A stretch of 64,000 nucleotides of DNA from Rhopalosiphum padi (Eukaryota > Arthropoda > Insecta > Hemiptera > Aphididae): positions 57,263,858 through 57,327,857 of the forward strand of contig NC_083598.1 of NCBI RefSeq assembly GCF_020882245.1, given 5' to 3'. Position numbers and translations under genes: made by a program. How positions within the stretch are numbered: the stretch's first letter is position 1; each line of letters opens with the position of its first letter. Shown here piece by piece: positions 51,821 through 64,000 of this stretch. The notes beneath the pieces were generated by a model. It saw nothing but the letters and a program-made list of their open reading frames with translations, did not search any database and was not told the DNA's origin.

Positions 51821-52512
51821 AATGCATACAATAAGTATGAAACAAATCAAACTGATATTATTCAATTTTTATCACAAGTTACCAACTTCGATATCAAGGA
51901 AAAAAATTGTAATTTAATACTTATTTTAATTATTTGACTATCTTTGTATTATTTTATTTTTACTTCAACTATAGAGTATATATATATTTAATATGTATAT
52001 GTATAAAAACCAAATTAAAATATTATTTATGACAGAATTGAAATACATTTTTTTATAAAATGTATTTTTAATAATTTGTTTTATTTAATATTATTACTAT
52101 AATTATTTTTCCTCATAACTGGCAACGTCGCAAAATTTTTATGCGAAACGTGTTAAATTTGGGTTAAGTAAAAAAAATCTTTTGTATTATGAAAATGTGC
52201 GATATTGGGTAGGTAAAAAAGTATATTATGCGGAATCCGATTTTGTTTAGTTAATATCTAATTTAAGAAATTAACACCTTTTGAATTAAACAAGCAGCTG
52301 TTTAAAGAATGTATGCATTTTGATCTATTATATTTACACACTTATTTATGTAAATTGTAGCTGTTTTCAACGTTTTAATAAATATTCTCTTAAAGTTTTT
52401 TTCTATAGTGAAAAATATGTAGCAGAAAAATAATAATAATAATTTTAATCATTTTTGTTATAGTTAGGAGTGCTAAATGTATGATGTTATATATATGAAC
52501 AATGAACAATCA

Positions 52513-52650
52513 ATTTACTCAATTGTATTTGCGTAATATGGTCAAACATTATTTGCTGTGGCAGAATGGAATTGAAAAAAGAATTAACGTTAAGTCCTTT
52601 ATTATTCGAACTTAATACAACAGCTAGTATTGTTATCAACAACTTTAACT
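52513..52650 (+). promoter_or_regulatory. Promoter/5' UTR block of gene 3
   Basis: Counterpart of 16276-16425. It shares tttactca, gtcaaa, gttaagt-cttt and TTATTATTCGAACTT (52599-52613), at almost the same distance from the start codon. Confidence 0.6.
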
Positions 52651-52732
52651 ATGACTTTAAAAATTGTTTTTTTATTAATTTCCATAGTAGTTTTAACAGT
52701 TTCCGTCGTAATTACTCCTGTTAAAGAAACTG
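52651..52732 (+). CDS. Gene 3 exon 1: signal peptide
   Basis: The 82-nt exon codes M-T-L-K then the hydrophobic run IVFLLISIVVLTVSVVI and T-P-V-K-E-T, ending in phase 1 before GTAAATATG. Same length and plan as gene 2 exon 1. Confidence 0.88.
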
Positions 52733-55700
52733 GTAAATATGTAATCTTTTTTATTGAATAAATGAGAGTTTGTGACATATTAGATTATTAGAACCTTAAG
52801 ATAAATAATTTGAGTAGGTGGTATAATACAATGAAGCTTAAATATTATTTAATTTATATATATATATATACCTAAGTGTATTTATTACTTAAAATGAATT
52901 ACATAAACTCATAAAATTTGTTCTTTTTCCTTTATAACTTTTACATGCAGATAAATAATTAAAAATCTTGATAAGTGTAAAATATTCTTTTAATGTACTA
53001 TATTTAAATTGTATAGATCGAATACTTCCCACGTATATTAATTTAAATATCTATATATGTATATATAAAAATGGACCCAAAAATGTATAACAATTCATGA
53101 ATTGAGAACGGCTGGGCCTAATTGGTTCAAATTTTTTTTAAATTGTTCGCAATTGCTAGAAGATTTTTAAGAAAAAAAATTTTGAAAGAACCCTTTTTTA
53201 AATTTTTTTTTAAAAATTTTTTTGATGATTGGTTTTTTGAGTTCCGGAATGTTTTTTCAAATTTAAAAAGCTACAGCAAGCTTTAGCTTATAAAATTGTC
53301 CATATAATATAATTAATCATTAAAACGGGGCCCCCGGCCAACACCAAAAAAATGGATCAACATGGAGAAAACGATTTTAACGTGCGTTTACTACATGATG
53401 GGCTTAACAACCTTATTACGCTCCCATAATTCCAACAGTACTGGTGGCCGAATGGATTAAGGTGTCATTTAAAGAGTGGTGAACCCGCCCAAGGTATCAA
53501 AACTTTTTTGCAGTTTTTTTTTTTTAGAGGAGTATTTTCTTTTTGGCAAAACAACGTTTGCCGGGTCAGCTAATATATTATAATTGTTATTTACAATTAT
53601 ACGTATAGTATTATTACATAAAAATTATAATTCTAGTAGATAGGTAGCTAATTATTAATAATAATGTCATCAACTATTAACTTAATAATATAAAACTAAA
53701 GATTAAGGTAATAAATTAAGGTTTTAAATTATATATGTCTAATAGTGTAGTATTTTAATTTATTATTAGTAGATATTATTACTATTACATAAAAGTGTTG
53801 AGTAAAATGATAATTCTGGTAGGTAGTTAATCATAATAATTGTATTAACCATTTACTTAATAATATACAATTAAAGATATATAGGTAATAAATGAGTATA
53901 TATAGTAGTGTTTCTTTAGAATTTATTTATATATTATTTTGTACTTAGATGATGATTACACACCGGTTGAGCGTATTCCAGATGATAGAAGTAAGTTTTC
54001 TAAATGTAAATTACGGATAAAAAATATATAGTAATCCACTTCACTAAATTTTATGCTAAAAATCAGTCAAATATTTTAAATTTTTGCGGTTTGTCTGTAT
54101 TTAAAACACAAAGGGATTCTTCTTTAAGATTTTGACCTCGTTTATTATTAATTATATTTACAGCAATGCGTGTTTTTTCCTAGTTTTGATATATTTATAC
54201 ATTTGAAATGTTTCAAATTTTAATTTATTTTTTTTGTTTCACCTAGTCATAGCATATAATTGGTATTTAGTCACAAATCTAGATTGATATTGACTTTTAG
54301 GCAAAGCGAAATTGTTTTATTGTGGTTGCTAATGCCTATAGGTTAGGTTAAGACGGCATGTATTTGAATATTTAAAGGCCCAAGTCGAAGTGTCCCATCA
54401 TCGAATCTATTTGTCTGGGACCTGAGTTAATTTCAAATTTATAGAATTGAATCTACAAATTATAAATCAAATGTAAATCAAAACATGTTATGATTGGTTA
54501 TTGACTTTTTTGTACAAACATAGATTGTATTTGCGTGCTTTTAAATGGTTTTACCTATATGATACGAGAAATTTTCTTCTAATCATCAATTAAAAAAAAT
54601 CTTTATAAAATACATGGTCCCAAGTAGTGTAGTATTTTACATGTTCTAGTGCTAGAGCACTCGTCATTAAGTCGTTAAGACTTAAAAGGTTAACATTTAA
54701 TTTTTAACTGTGTGTTATTTATTTAATATCACAACAAGTACCTTTAAATCCACATATTGCTACTAAAAAACAGATTAAATAAATAAAAAAAAAAACAAAG
54801 ATATTGGTATAATTTTAAAACGTACGAATAACAACTGAACAAAAGCACTGTTTTAAGTTTTATCAAAATCTAATATTTTCATTGTTATAATATCATAAAA
54901 AAATTAATTACTACAGTGTTTGCAAAAAAAAAAATGTACTGATTTTAAATTTGTATACGTTTTTATTAGTATACATGTGAATTAAATTTTAAAGAAATGC
55001 AGTTCAACCATTACCTTTTTTCGGTGCATCCGAATTACGTGCTTAAAATAAACGTAAATTGGAATGTTGCATAAATTGCATGCTGCCTCTTAGAGAGGTC
55101 TGTCCGAATTGCATGCCTTGTACCTATTACCATCTACAAGTTTATCTTTATTTATCATGCACTTAGGTGCACAACTTAAACATTATATTTGATTTTTCTA
55201 TTATTTTTTTAAAAAACGTATGCATAGAAACTGATAAGTTTCTAGATTGAAATACATTTTTTTTTTAATTTTACCAAATCACAGGAAAAGATGGCACTGT
55301 GAATATTAAATAAAACGATTTTAGTTTAAGGTAATCAAATGAATGTATTTTACAGTTTTGCATGGAATTTCAAATAAATAATAATATTATTAAATTTGGT
55401 GAACTTTTTTTGGCAATATACAATATAGTACAAGTATATATATAATAATAAAATAATAAAAATTATAATGATAAAATATGTCAATATGAAAAAAAGGGGG
55501 AATAGTTTAAAATTATTTAATTAACTAAATTACACTGAAAAATTACAAATAATTATAATAATAAATCAAAAAATCAAAAAAACAATAATAATAATATACG
55601 AAAAATCAAAATTAAAGTTTAAGTTTTACATATATGTACATCGTGAATCAAAACTTGTGAGTACACGGCATGCAATTTGGACATACCCTTCTAAGAGGTG

Positions 55701-58700
55701 GCATGCAATTCGAATGCAGCCCTTTTTATACCTAAATGCATAGTCGCATTAATCTATACTCAAAAAATACTTCACGCGTCAATAAAATGGATAAGAATAA
55801 ATATATTGTCTTAATTGTGGACAATTAAGATGAATAACAGTCAATAATGTTCAACATTGTCATACGTCAGTTATATTAAAGAATAATATTACACAGTATT
55901 TAATTATTTTGAAATATATAAAAGTATACGGTTTCTTAGAAGTTTTGAATGCCTTTATAGATGTATGTGAATAGGTGGAAATAATTAGATAAATTAATTT
56001 AGTATGCACTTCAACAGACAAATAATATAAATACGAACAAATTTAAATAATGGCAAAAGGTAATAGGTTAGTAATACTCTACACGAACTCCAAATAAAAC
56101 CATCTAAGGTACAACAAATGTTTTCTATAGACTATAAGTGGTTACATGGGATACTCCTTACCATTACAAATCTCAACTACCTCATCCATCAAATGACCTC
56201 AAAGGCACTCTCAGAAAACCCCATAAGATGTCTCACACGCAATTGGTACAGTATTAGAGACGCCTTATATCTTGAGAATTATCGTGTAGCTGAATTTCTG
56301 CTGGATTGGTGTGTTGATCAAATCTTATCTGGTATTTGTGGACAAATTTAATGATCTGGATAATATGGTTTTGTTGTACCAGTATACCCCATTATTTACA
56401 AGCCAATTAATTCAGTTTCAGACAAGATAAAAAAACTTAATAGGTGTCCTCACCTCAAGGACAAACGTAAAAAGTTAGACAGTAGACTTAACCTACTAAG
56501 ACTCCCTCTCACATCCCATATTTTTATTCAAAACAAATTTTTTATTTATAAAAATCGCTTCCATTTTAAATGAACCTACGGCATCATACTCTGAGGTCCA
56601 GCTAAACAATCAAATATCCAAACGATTCAATCATTTCAATCTATTTGTCTGCGTATATCATCGCAAAAGCACCATGTTACGCAACAAACAAACTACTCCA
56701 CAACTAACTCCAAATAAAAACCATCTAAGGTACAACAAATATTTTCTACAAACGGTTACATGGGAAACTCCTTAGCATTACGAATCTCAACTACCTCATC
56801 TATTAAATGACCTCAAAGGCACTCTCAGAAAACCCCATAAGATGTCTCACGTGAAATTGGTACAGAGATCTACTTAGCTAATAAGACATACTGTGTACAT
56901 AATCCATGTAAAATCATTGTAAAAGGTGACTCGATTGCCAATCCTTCCTGTCATTCACAGTCAAGTTATTTTTTATTCACCATATTTACTTATTGTATAT
57001 TATATACAAATATATATTTTAAATTTTTAATGAACGCCACTCGTTAAAAAAAGAATGTAAACGAATATACGAGTTCTTAGTTCTTATTACCTTTATAGAT
57101 ATATGTGAATAGACAGTAATAATTAGACTGAATTAATTAAGTATGTACTTCAAAAGACAAAATAATATAAATACGAACCAATTTAAATAATGGCGAAAAG
57201 TAATAGATTATTGTTATACACGTAGTGGTTGCTGACGCCTATTATTGAATTGACCATTAAAATTAATTTATGTATTTATTTTCAGTAAAATATGAAGATT
57301 TAAAAAGTTTTAGACATATATATGAAAAAGGTAATTATTATTTATTTATAAAAAATGCACAACTACCTACTTACATTTCGATAAAAGCTATTATTACTGG
57401 TTAATAACTTACGTTACACATGCTACATAGGTTGTAACAGAATGTAAAGCTATGTTTTTTTTTAGTTTATCAATCTATAGATACAATATATTAACATACT
57501 TTTATTCTATACAATAATTTATTTTATATTGGTTTATACCATCAATTATCGGTGTTCAAGTAAAACATGTATTTAGGAGACAGCGGAAGAAAGTGTATAC
57601 AAATACTGCAATATTAATGAAAAGTATTAATTTACATGACTACGTAAGTGTATTTGAAAAACCTGTGTAGATGTTCAGTATTTCCTCCTCCGATGGTATT
57701 GATGGTGACACTACTGACACTCTATACACTTTTGGTTGATTTAAGTTATACTAATAGTTTGCTGATCGAATCAAATCATTATACACGTTCACCCAATTTA
57801 ACTGCAATAAGGATACCATCAAGCACTGCGACTAGGGCATATCACTCACGACTTAGTCAGTGCCAGTACTACAAAGCAAGCAGTTTTGTCTCTGTAAGGC
57901 GTTGATGACAGGTATTATTCAATAGGGACACATGGTCACAAGTAAAGAGATAATGGGCTGTAAGCCATAAGCGCAAAATATAACCCAAACGCAAAAAAAA
58001 ATTACCTTTTTAATAATCCATTAGCGCAAATCAATTTGATAAAAAAAAGTGTATTTAATTAAAATCGTAGTTATTATTAATATTAAATTAAGTATTTACA
58101 GTGATATTAAAATTAGTTAAAAAAATTAAAAAATCAGTAAAAAATTAAAAATAGAATTTTGAGTATTATTTTAAATTAGTTAAACAAGTATCACAAATAA
58201 CTATATTAAACTAATATAATAATGATTAGGCACCTTAAAATTAAATTTTAAGACGTTGCTGCAATCTGCCGTGGAACGGGTAAGGCCACGCGTACATGGA
58301 AAGCGTCAAGCGTCGCGCGTTAGGTCAGTAAAATATTGTATCAGGTTATACAATTGATTTTTGCGCTTTTATCCCACTACCTGAAAGGTACAAAAGCACA
58401 AAATCATTTTATATTTATATTATTCATATATTTTCGAGACAAACACTGAAAGCGTTCACCGCTGATGATTGATACATTGATACATTAAAACCACTATCAT
58501 ACTAAATAATTCGCAGTTTTTTTCGAAACTAGAAAAAATATTAAAAATCAGGAGACAAATGAAATTAAAATTTTGATAGATGAAACGTAAATATTTTCAG
58601 AAAAATAAACTCTACAAAATGGCTATCTTCAACTTTTTTTAAAAAATAACTAAATAAAAAATATATTTTTTTAACTTTTTTACCAAAACATTAAAATAAA

Positions 58701-61700
58701 TTAAAACATGAAATATTTGTAGTTCTTTTCCCTATGAATCTAATTAAAAATCAGATTTATGGTATCTCCTTTATTTCAGGAGATATCGCAATGGGTAAAT
58801 CCTCACAGGACACCCTGTATAAGCCTAACAATCGAAAAACTTTATATTTATATTTCAAAACTAAATATATTATAACAGTAATAACTATTTTTAGAAATTC
58901 AAAATATAGTGTCTAAATTTAATAACAAAAAAGATTTTTTTTTTAATTATTTTTCTAATGACAGAGATGTATTATTGCACTTAAATAATTGAAAAATTAC
59001 AAGTGTATGAATTATTGTATTGATAATTTAATAATTTTTTTTAGAAATCCTCCAATACTGTGAAAAAAATAATTTAATTAATGGTAAGTTTTTAAAATAT
59101 CTAAGTACTATTTCAATATAAATGTTTATTAAACAGATCACATAATTTCGATAAAATATATAAACAGTTAAAACATAATTTATAAAAAAAATAATGTATT
59201 ATAATATTATTTATCAAATTATCATATAATTTATAGAAACAATTTAATCATTCCATTACACTTTCAATACATATTTATACATAAAGGCAGTACAAGAATA
59301 TGATAACAACTATAATACTCTATTCATAGTATAAATTAGTTATACTATAGACAGAATATTGTTATTCATCTATTCACTGTTAACACTTATTAGCTCAAAG
59401 CTGCGTCTACACGCTGAAAGTAAAACGCAAATATACATTACATATTTATTTATACTCTCTTAATAGCTCAACTTAAAGGCTTTTATAAATAATATTTGAA
59501 TCCATATTGAGTGCAACTTAGTCATTAAATAAATTTGTACTTTATGATCAATACAATATAAATCATTTAGATAACTTGAATGAATCTAAAAAATCACTAA
59601 ATAAATATTTTAATTTGCTTACTTTAACAATAAAACTTGTATTACCAATAATTATGGTTATTTACGAAATAATACATACGAACCATATAAATAATTAATG
59701 TGTTAATGGTAAGTTTATAGTAGTTTAATATTATTTTCTTTAAATGTATTATGATTCAATGAATTATATATTTTATAAAAGTTTAATAAGTTGTAAAACG
59801 TATAATTGTTTACACAGAAGTACGTTTTAATCTCTACTTATTTACCACGATAAAAGTATACAATTTTTTGTATTTTTGAATTAGCTAATGAAGAGGACAT
59901 TATGTCAGCTAGTCTATTATGTATGTGATGTAAAAAAATCTTTATTATTCTGTTAAAATAATATTTTTAATTCATTTTTAGTATCTTCGATTTAATTAAA
60001 TAACTGTTATATAAATTTTATATTTTGCAGATTTTAATAAACTTGATGAGGATTTTAAAGTGTATGGTAAGGAATTATATCTCCTAAGGAGACTTACTTA
60101 ATAATTAGGTAAATTATTTACAACTAAAAAGTATGATATTTCATATGTTAAAATAATAAATATCATAATATTATTTTAAAATATAAAAATAACTGAAATA
60201 TGCTAGCTAATTTTAGGAACATTAATATTTCATATACACTGTAATATTCAACCTGAATTATTCTTTTAAGTTAATTATCTTTACTAGAAGTAATGTAATT
60301 TATTCATTTTTTAATGTAATAATTATAGGGTTTAGAAGTTATAGGAGCTTAAAAAGGTAAAATAGGCACACGAAAACATTATAAAATGTGTATGAAAAAA
60401 TGTGAAGTATGCAAAAAATTATTCAAAGGTCATTATTCAAAAACATATAAGGTCGTAATTACTTATCGACTATTGTTATAACTTATTAATATACACAAAA
60501 AAAAAACTCTATTATTGAAAACTACAATATGGCACGTAACCGATTAGCATTTGAGATATGTTATTGAACTGAAAAATAGTTTTAAAAAAAATGTATTTTC
60601 ATTATTTTTGAAGTTCTTTTAAAAAAAAATTAAATATCTACTATATGCGTATGAAAATCAAGAAATATATACTTTTTTCTTTAAAATCGAAAAAACATGC
60701 ACTTTTAATTTTCAAATTTTAATCTCAAAATTGTATAGCTTGGATTTCTAACTTGGTCTGCTATAAATCTAGAGCATATTATATAGAACAATATACAATT
60801 TTTATATGCTATAACTTCTAAACGCTAGTAATAATTATTTTAATAATTTCTTAAAATTCGAAATTTACTCTTCAATTACATTAGTAGATAAATCCTTAAT
60901 AAAAATATAGTTACATGTAAATGTGTCACACATATTATTCTATTTTACTTAGCTCTGTTAAAATTGTTGTTAATTAAAATTAAAATTGTAGAATTATTTA
61001 ACTATAACTAATAAGTTTTTTCTTGTTATAGGCTCGTATTTACAAAATGACGCAAATTTATCTATAAAACTATGTAAGTGTTTTTTTTTTTTTTTTTTTG
61101 ATAAATAATATTAGAATATGGTCAGACTCATAAATAAACTAAAGTATAGATACATAAGAATAAGATGTACTATATATTATTTTTCTAATATTAGGTTCTA
61201 ATAATAATAATATTTTATAGGTTATTATATTATTATTATGAACGAATTTTCAGAAAAATAAACAATCCAATACCTTAAAATATATTATTAAATTACCTAT
61301 TATATTAATATTATTAATCTATAAAATGGTACCATTATATCATCCAGATATATTATACAATACTTTAATAAAATATTGATCTGATCCCAGTGTTCACTTC
61401 AAATTAAATTTTTTTTTTTAGTAGATGATAACTAATTTGAATTAATTTTTAGTATTAGCAAGGAAAGATACTCAGATGAATAATGGTATGTTATATGTGG
61501 CATTTATATAACGTTTTTAAATCAATTTATAGTTTCTTTTATATATTTTAATATCATAATATTTTGTTTCTTATTTTACAAAAATCTAAGTATAATTGTT
61601 ATTTTTATTTATTCAGTGTTTTTACCATTGTCCATGAAATTATCTTTAGCTAATTTTTAAAATATTGAATTAGTATATAATGATTATTGTTATTGATAAT

Positions 61701-63788
61701 AATTATCACACATAAATATGTAAATATTAATATATATAGATTATAGGTACGATATGAGTGCTGACAACTTATCTCGATTTATTTAGCTTGTCTAAAGCTA
61801 AATCAGTTTTGCTTAATATTACAAATTTTAAATTAAAGGAAAATTATCAATTTCGATATACGATTCTAAAAATATGTTTAAAATGTTTATAAACCTTTCA
61901 ATTTTGAAGAAATATAAAATCTGTTTTTTTGCTTTTAAAAATTAAACGAATTTAAAAACAAATTACCATACATTTACAGAGTTACAAACAGAATTTCCAA
62001 TTTTTAAAAATTTATTGCATGAAGGTAATCGTTCATTTGATTTACTAGTGTGTAAAATGTACACTAAGTTGATTAAAATACATACAATGTATTGTATAAC
62101 GGTTACTTTTCTGTCTTTTCTTTCAGAATTCAAATCGTTTTTTAAAGTTATAACTTATTTCCCCTTACGTAAGTATACTTACTAAAAGTTTAATTATCAT
62201 TATTTTTTTTATAATTTGAGTCATAAATAAACATTCAAAAAATTTTATTTTATATAATTTATTTTGATATTAGATTTTAATTTGATTTAGACAGTTTAAA
62301 AATTCATTGAGATGAAAATAATTTTCAATAGTGTAGAAAAATATCAAGTTTGATTAAGTAATTAGTAATTTTATTTAAAGTATTTATCCCCACAGCGAAT
62401 TAAAAGCATAGATTTAAGGATCATGAATCTATAGTAAGGAATTGTTGCGTTCTTCAATAGATTTTACTACTTATTAACATCGAATTTTATAGATTTTTTA
62501 GATTATATGAAAAATGATGAAATAAAATAAAATTTATTTTCTATAAATTTTAATGAATATTATTAAGCTCGGATAAGTTAAAATGCGTGAAAATGACATT
62601 TGATGTATTCAATTTACAAAGTTAAATACTTAAATCAAAATAACACGATTTTAGTCATTTTTCTGTAATTCAAATAAAACTATTTGTAGGGAATTGAAAC
62701 TTTTTGAAATTGACTATATTATTATTTACTACGCACAGTGAAATTTTCAAAGTAAAATTTATTATTAAATTTAAATTTAACACAACAATTACAGTGACCT
62801 CTATTCAATGATTTACTCTCGACAGCATCTATATTATATATACAGCTGAATAATTTTCTCGTTTTTTTTTTTTTTTTAATGATAATAAAACAATTAAATA
62901 GCTTATTTAAAATACCTGAATATGTAAATATAACATACATTTAGAAAATATAAAATCTAACCAACGAAAAAATCATTTAATTTAAATGTTAATATTTAAT
63001 TTATAGCTCAGAATATTGAAGAAGAATATTATTTAAAACGTAAGTGTGAAGTTTTAAATATTTTTCACGTTTTATTATATAAGAGATAAGAGATTATCGT
63101 TTATATCAGTCACAATTAGTCTAATCACTGTTTCCAAATCTATTGAACACTGTAGATGCCTATATAATTTTAATAAGACAACTTAATGAATTGGTATAAT
63201 ATTCTAGAATTCCTAATGTCCTATGCTTCGACAAATGTATTTGGTAAGTAAAATTCTTTCTTGGATAATTCCTTGTGAATTGTAAAAACATTATACTAAA
63301 TATATAAGTGAAATTTTAACAATACAACGTTATTTAAACAAAAATTGTATGAGAAAAATCATTATAAATTAGACAATAATGTAAATTATACATCACAATA
63401 ATAATTATATATCTTTTTTACTGAATTGCCATATAATATTTACTATGATTTCTAAATTAAATACACTTTTTTCTATTCTTTTCATTAAAAAATTATTAAC
63501 TGTTTATTCATTAATTTGTATAGAACAATATTTCGGTAGATCTAAAATCACTGTAGAACTCTTCATGGATAAAGGTAAATTTTTTTTTTATTTTATAATT
63601 ATTAATACAGCAATACATATTGATAGGTATATACAATAAATGCATTGTACGAAAAGTAGTATATTATACTATTATATGTATAGTATATTATCCAATATTT
63701 TGTGTGCTCAGGATATCTTAATAAGTAACTGTTAGTATATTATTTATTTTAAAAATAGTTAAAGCTGAAAAATCAAATAATAAAAAAG
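52651..63788 (+). CDS. Micro-exon gene 3, 5' part (14 coding exons, 3' end outside window)
   Basis: Tandem paralogue of gene 2, predicted secreted protein. Exons: 52651-52732, 53949-53990, 57286-57330, 59045-59083, 59885-59920, 60031-60066, 61032-61073, 61453-61485, 61980-62024, 62127-62168, 63007-63039, 63208-63243, 63524-63574, 63759-63788. Together they code 197 complete residues with no stop at any join; every internal exon is phase 1-1. The order follows gene 2 exons 1, 7 and 8-19, with the five repeat exons missing. Exon lengths differ from gene 2 only by multiples of 3 (42 against 78, 45 against 57, 51 against 42, 30 against 36). The single cysteine seen (QYCEK) matches gene 2 exon 9. 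More exons should follow beyond base 64000. Confidence 0.85.
53050..53573. mobile_element. Non-autonomous Helitron-like element in gene 3 intron 1
   Basis: It starts TCTATATATG, typical of Helitron 5' ends, and ends in ...GCCGGGTCAGCTAA (CTRR type), inserted between A and T. The interior is GC-richer with no coding frame. Gene 2 intron 1 lacks it. Confidence 0.55.
53604..53948 (+). repeat. Exon-less remnants of the 343-bp unit
   Basis: Two partial copies of the intron part of the gene 2 repeat unit are recognisable (gataggtagctaat, actattaacttaataatata, aaagattaaggtaataaa; then again aggtagttaat, tacttaataatata, ggtaataaatgag). The portion holding the 36-nt exon is missing between them. Confidence 0.7.
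53949..53990 (+). CDS. Gene 3 exon 2
   Basis: The 42-nt exon after gtacttag and before GTAAGTTTTC codes an acidic segment beginning D-D-D-Y-T and ending P-D-D-R. The intron after it (gtaagttttctaaatgtaaa) matches the one after gene 2 exon 7. The sequence before it matches the one before the gene 2 repeat exons, so it occupies the place of both. Confidence 0.8.
56089..57210. repeat. Partly duplicated segment shared with gene 2
   Basis: 56249-57210 is the 962-bp twin of 20195-21156. In addition, 56089-56250 repeats 56706-56868 with more divergence, and 55955-56080 is a diverged version of 57090-57210. The layout fits an older resident copy followed by a recent copy transferred from or to gene 2. 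The frame 56118-56351 crosses the junction and is not a gene. Confidence 0.7.
57440..58960. repeat. Inserted material in gene 3 intron 3
   Basis: The gene 2 counterpart intron (21294-21702) is only 409 bp, while this one is 1714 bp. It includes a GC-richer piece (57560-57910, with an unrecognised 85-codon frame), a stretch with ccgtggaacgggtaaggcc / agcgtcaagcgtcgcgcg near 58270-58320, and a sequence ending ggacaccctgta (58809-58820), a common DNA-transposon terminus. Probably several nested elements. Confidence 0.45.
60255..60865. repeat. Insertion or diverged block in gene 3 intron 6
   Basis: It occupies the place of the different block at 22795-23535 in gene 2. It is AT-rich with no splice-linked exon or recognisable frame; its nature is unknown. 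Confidence 0.35.
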
Positions 63789-64000
63789 GTATGATCTATA
63801 TTTATTGTTATTTATTTTAAATTATAAATTATATTAATTTATCTTTATATATATAATAATTCTACCTTACGTGTGTAGATATGTCGGTAACGTAAGTTGA
63901 TATGTCGGAAATATCATCTATACACCAAATCAGAAAACCAAAAATAGTTTTTATAAAAACACCAAAATTTACACAGTTTAAATGGGCTACTCCTGCTTTG

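Larger units (their letters stand above)
49831..52512. other. Intergenic region between genes 2 and 3
   Basis: It contains a decayed non-LTR fragment (about 50640-51060), an unrecognised GC-richer block (51290-51820) and otherwise AT-rich sequence. No splice-linked exon chain was found. Short frames at 50341, 51333 and 51523 resemble no known family and are probably chance or element remnants. Confidence 0.5.

Noticed and set aside
56118..56351. A 77-codon frame
   Set aside because: It spans the junction of a local duplication in an intron, and its second half recurs at 20200-20297. There is no recognisable domain.
57648..57905. An 85-codon frame
   Set aside because: It lies in inserted sequence absent from gene 2, with no known motif, no paralogue and no matching splice context.
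63445..63639. A 64-codon frame with a hydrophobic start in gene 3
   Set aside because: It reads through intron sequence into exon 63524-63574. The exon chain explains the conserved part, and the upstream hydrophobic part is AT-rich intron.
1..64000. Bacterial or viral origin, operons, tRNA or rRNA genes
   Set aside because: No dense ORFs, no ribosome binding sites, no cloverleaf or rRNA blocks recognised. Spliced micro-exons and eukaryotic transposons dominate.

Overview
The window is strongly AT-rich eukaryotic DNA with no open frame longer than 111 codons. Its content points to an aphid or a close sap-feeding hemipteran: long runs of tiny coding exons in large AT-rich introns, plus hAT, pogo/Tigger, Helitron and Jockey-type debris. 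That assignment is inference; no conserved housekeeping gene is present to confirm it.

The main content is a head-to-tail tandem array of at least three paralogous micro-exon genes on the + strand, all invisible to ORF calling. Gene 1 (577-11296, 5' end outside the window) contributes its last 11 coding exons. Gene 2 (16426-49596) appears complete: 40 coding exons totalling 1644 nt, about 547 residues, spread over 33 kb. Gene 3 (52651-63788, 3' end outside the window) contributes its first 14 coding exons. Genes 2 and 3 start with an 82-nt exon coding a secretion signal. Every internal exon starts with the last two bases of a codon and ends with the first base of the next (intron phase 1 on both sides). 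Gene 2 internal exons are 12-78 nt, about 40 nt on average. All internal exons can be joined in order without a stop. Exon order, phase and mostly length are shared by gene 2 with gene 3 (5' half) and with gene 1 (3' half).

The architecture resembles the secreted aphid bicycle effectors known from the literature: signal peptide, many same-phase micro-exons, rapid divergence. However, the predicted protein has only three cysteines and no paired C-Y-C motif, so it is either a very divergent relative or a separate micro-exon family. Gene 2 carries five copies, at an exact 343-bp period, of an intron-exon unit coding a 12-residue Ser/Thr/Asn-rich repeat. Gene 3 has only exon-less remnants of that unit. 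Some exons have diverged more than the introns around them, and a 962-bp intron segment is nearly identical between genes 2 and 3. Together these suggest a fast-evolving locus shaped by exon duplication, unequal exchange and perhaps diversifying selection.

Layout: 1-12185, 3' part of gene 1 with a hAT element (5049-6233) holding a Jockey-type fragment. 12186-16425, intergenic, with a hAT-like element, a GC-richer block, an 84-bp-arm palindrome and a conserved promoter block. 16426-49830, gene 2, whose introns hold several long palindromic MITE-like elements. 49831-52650, intergenic, with a decayed non-LTR fragment and the gene 3 promoter block. 52651-64000, 5' part of gene 3, with a Helitron-like insertion and other repeats.
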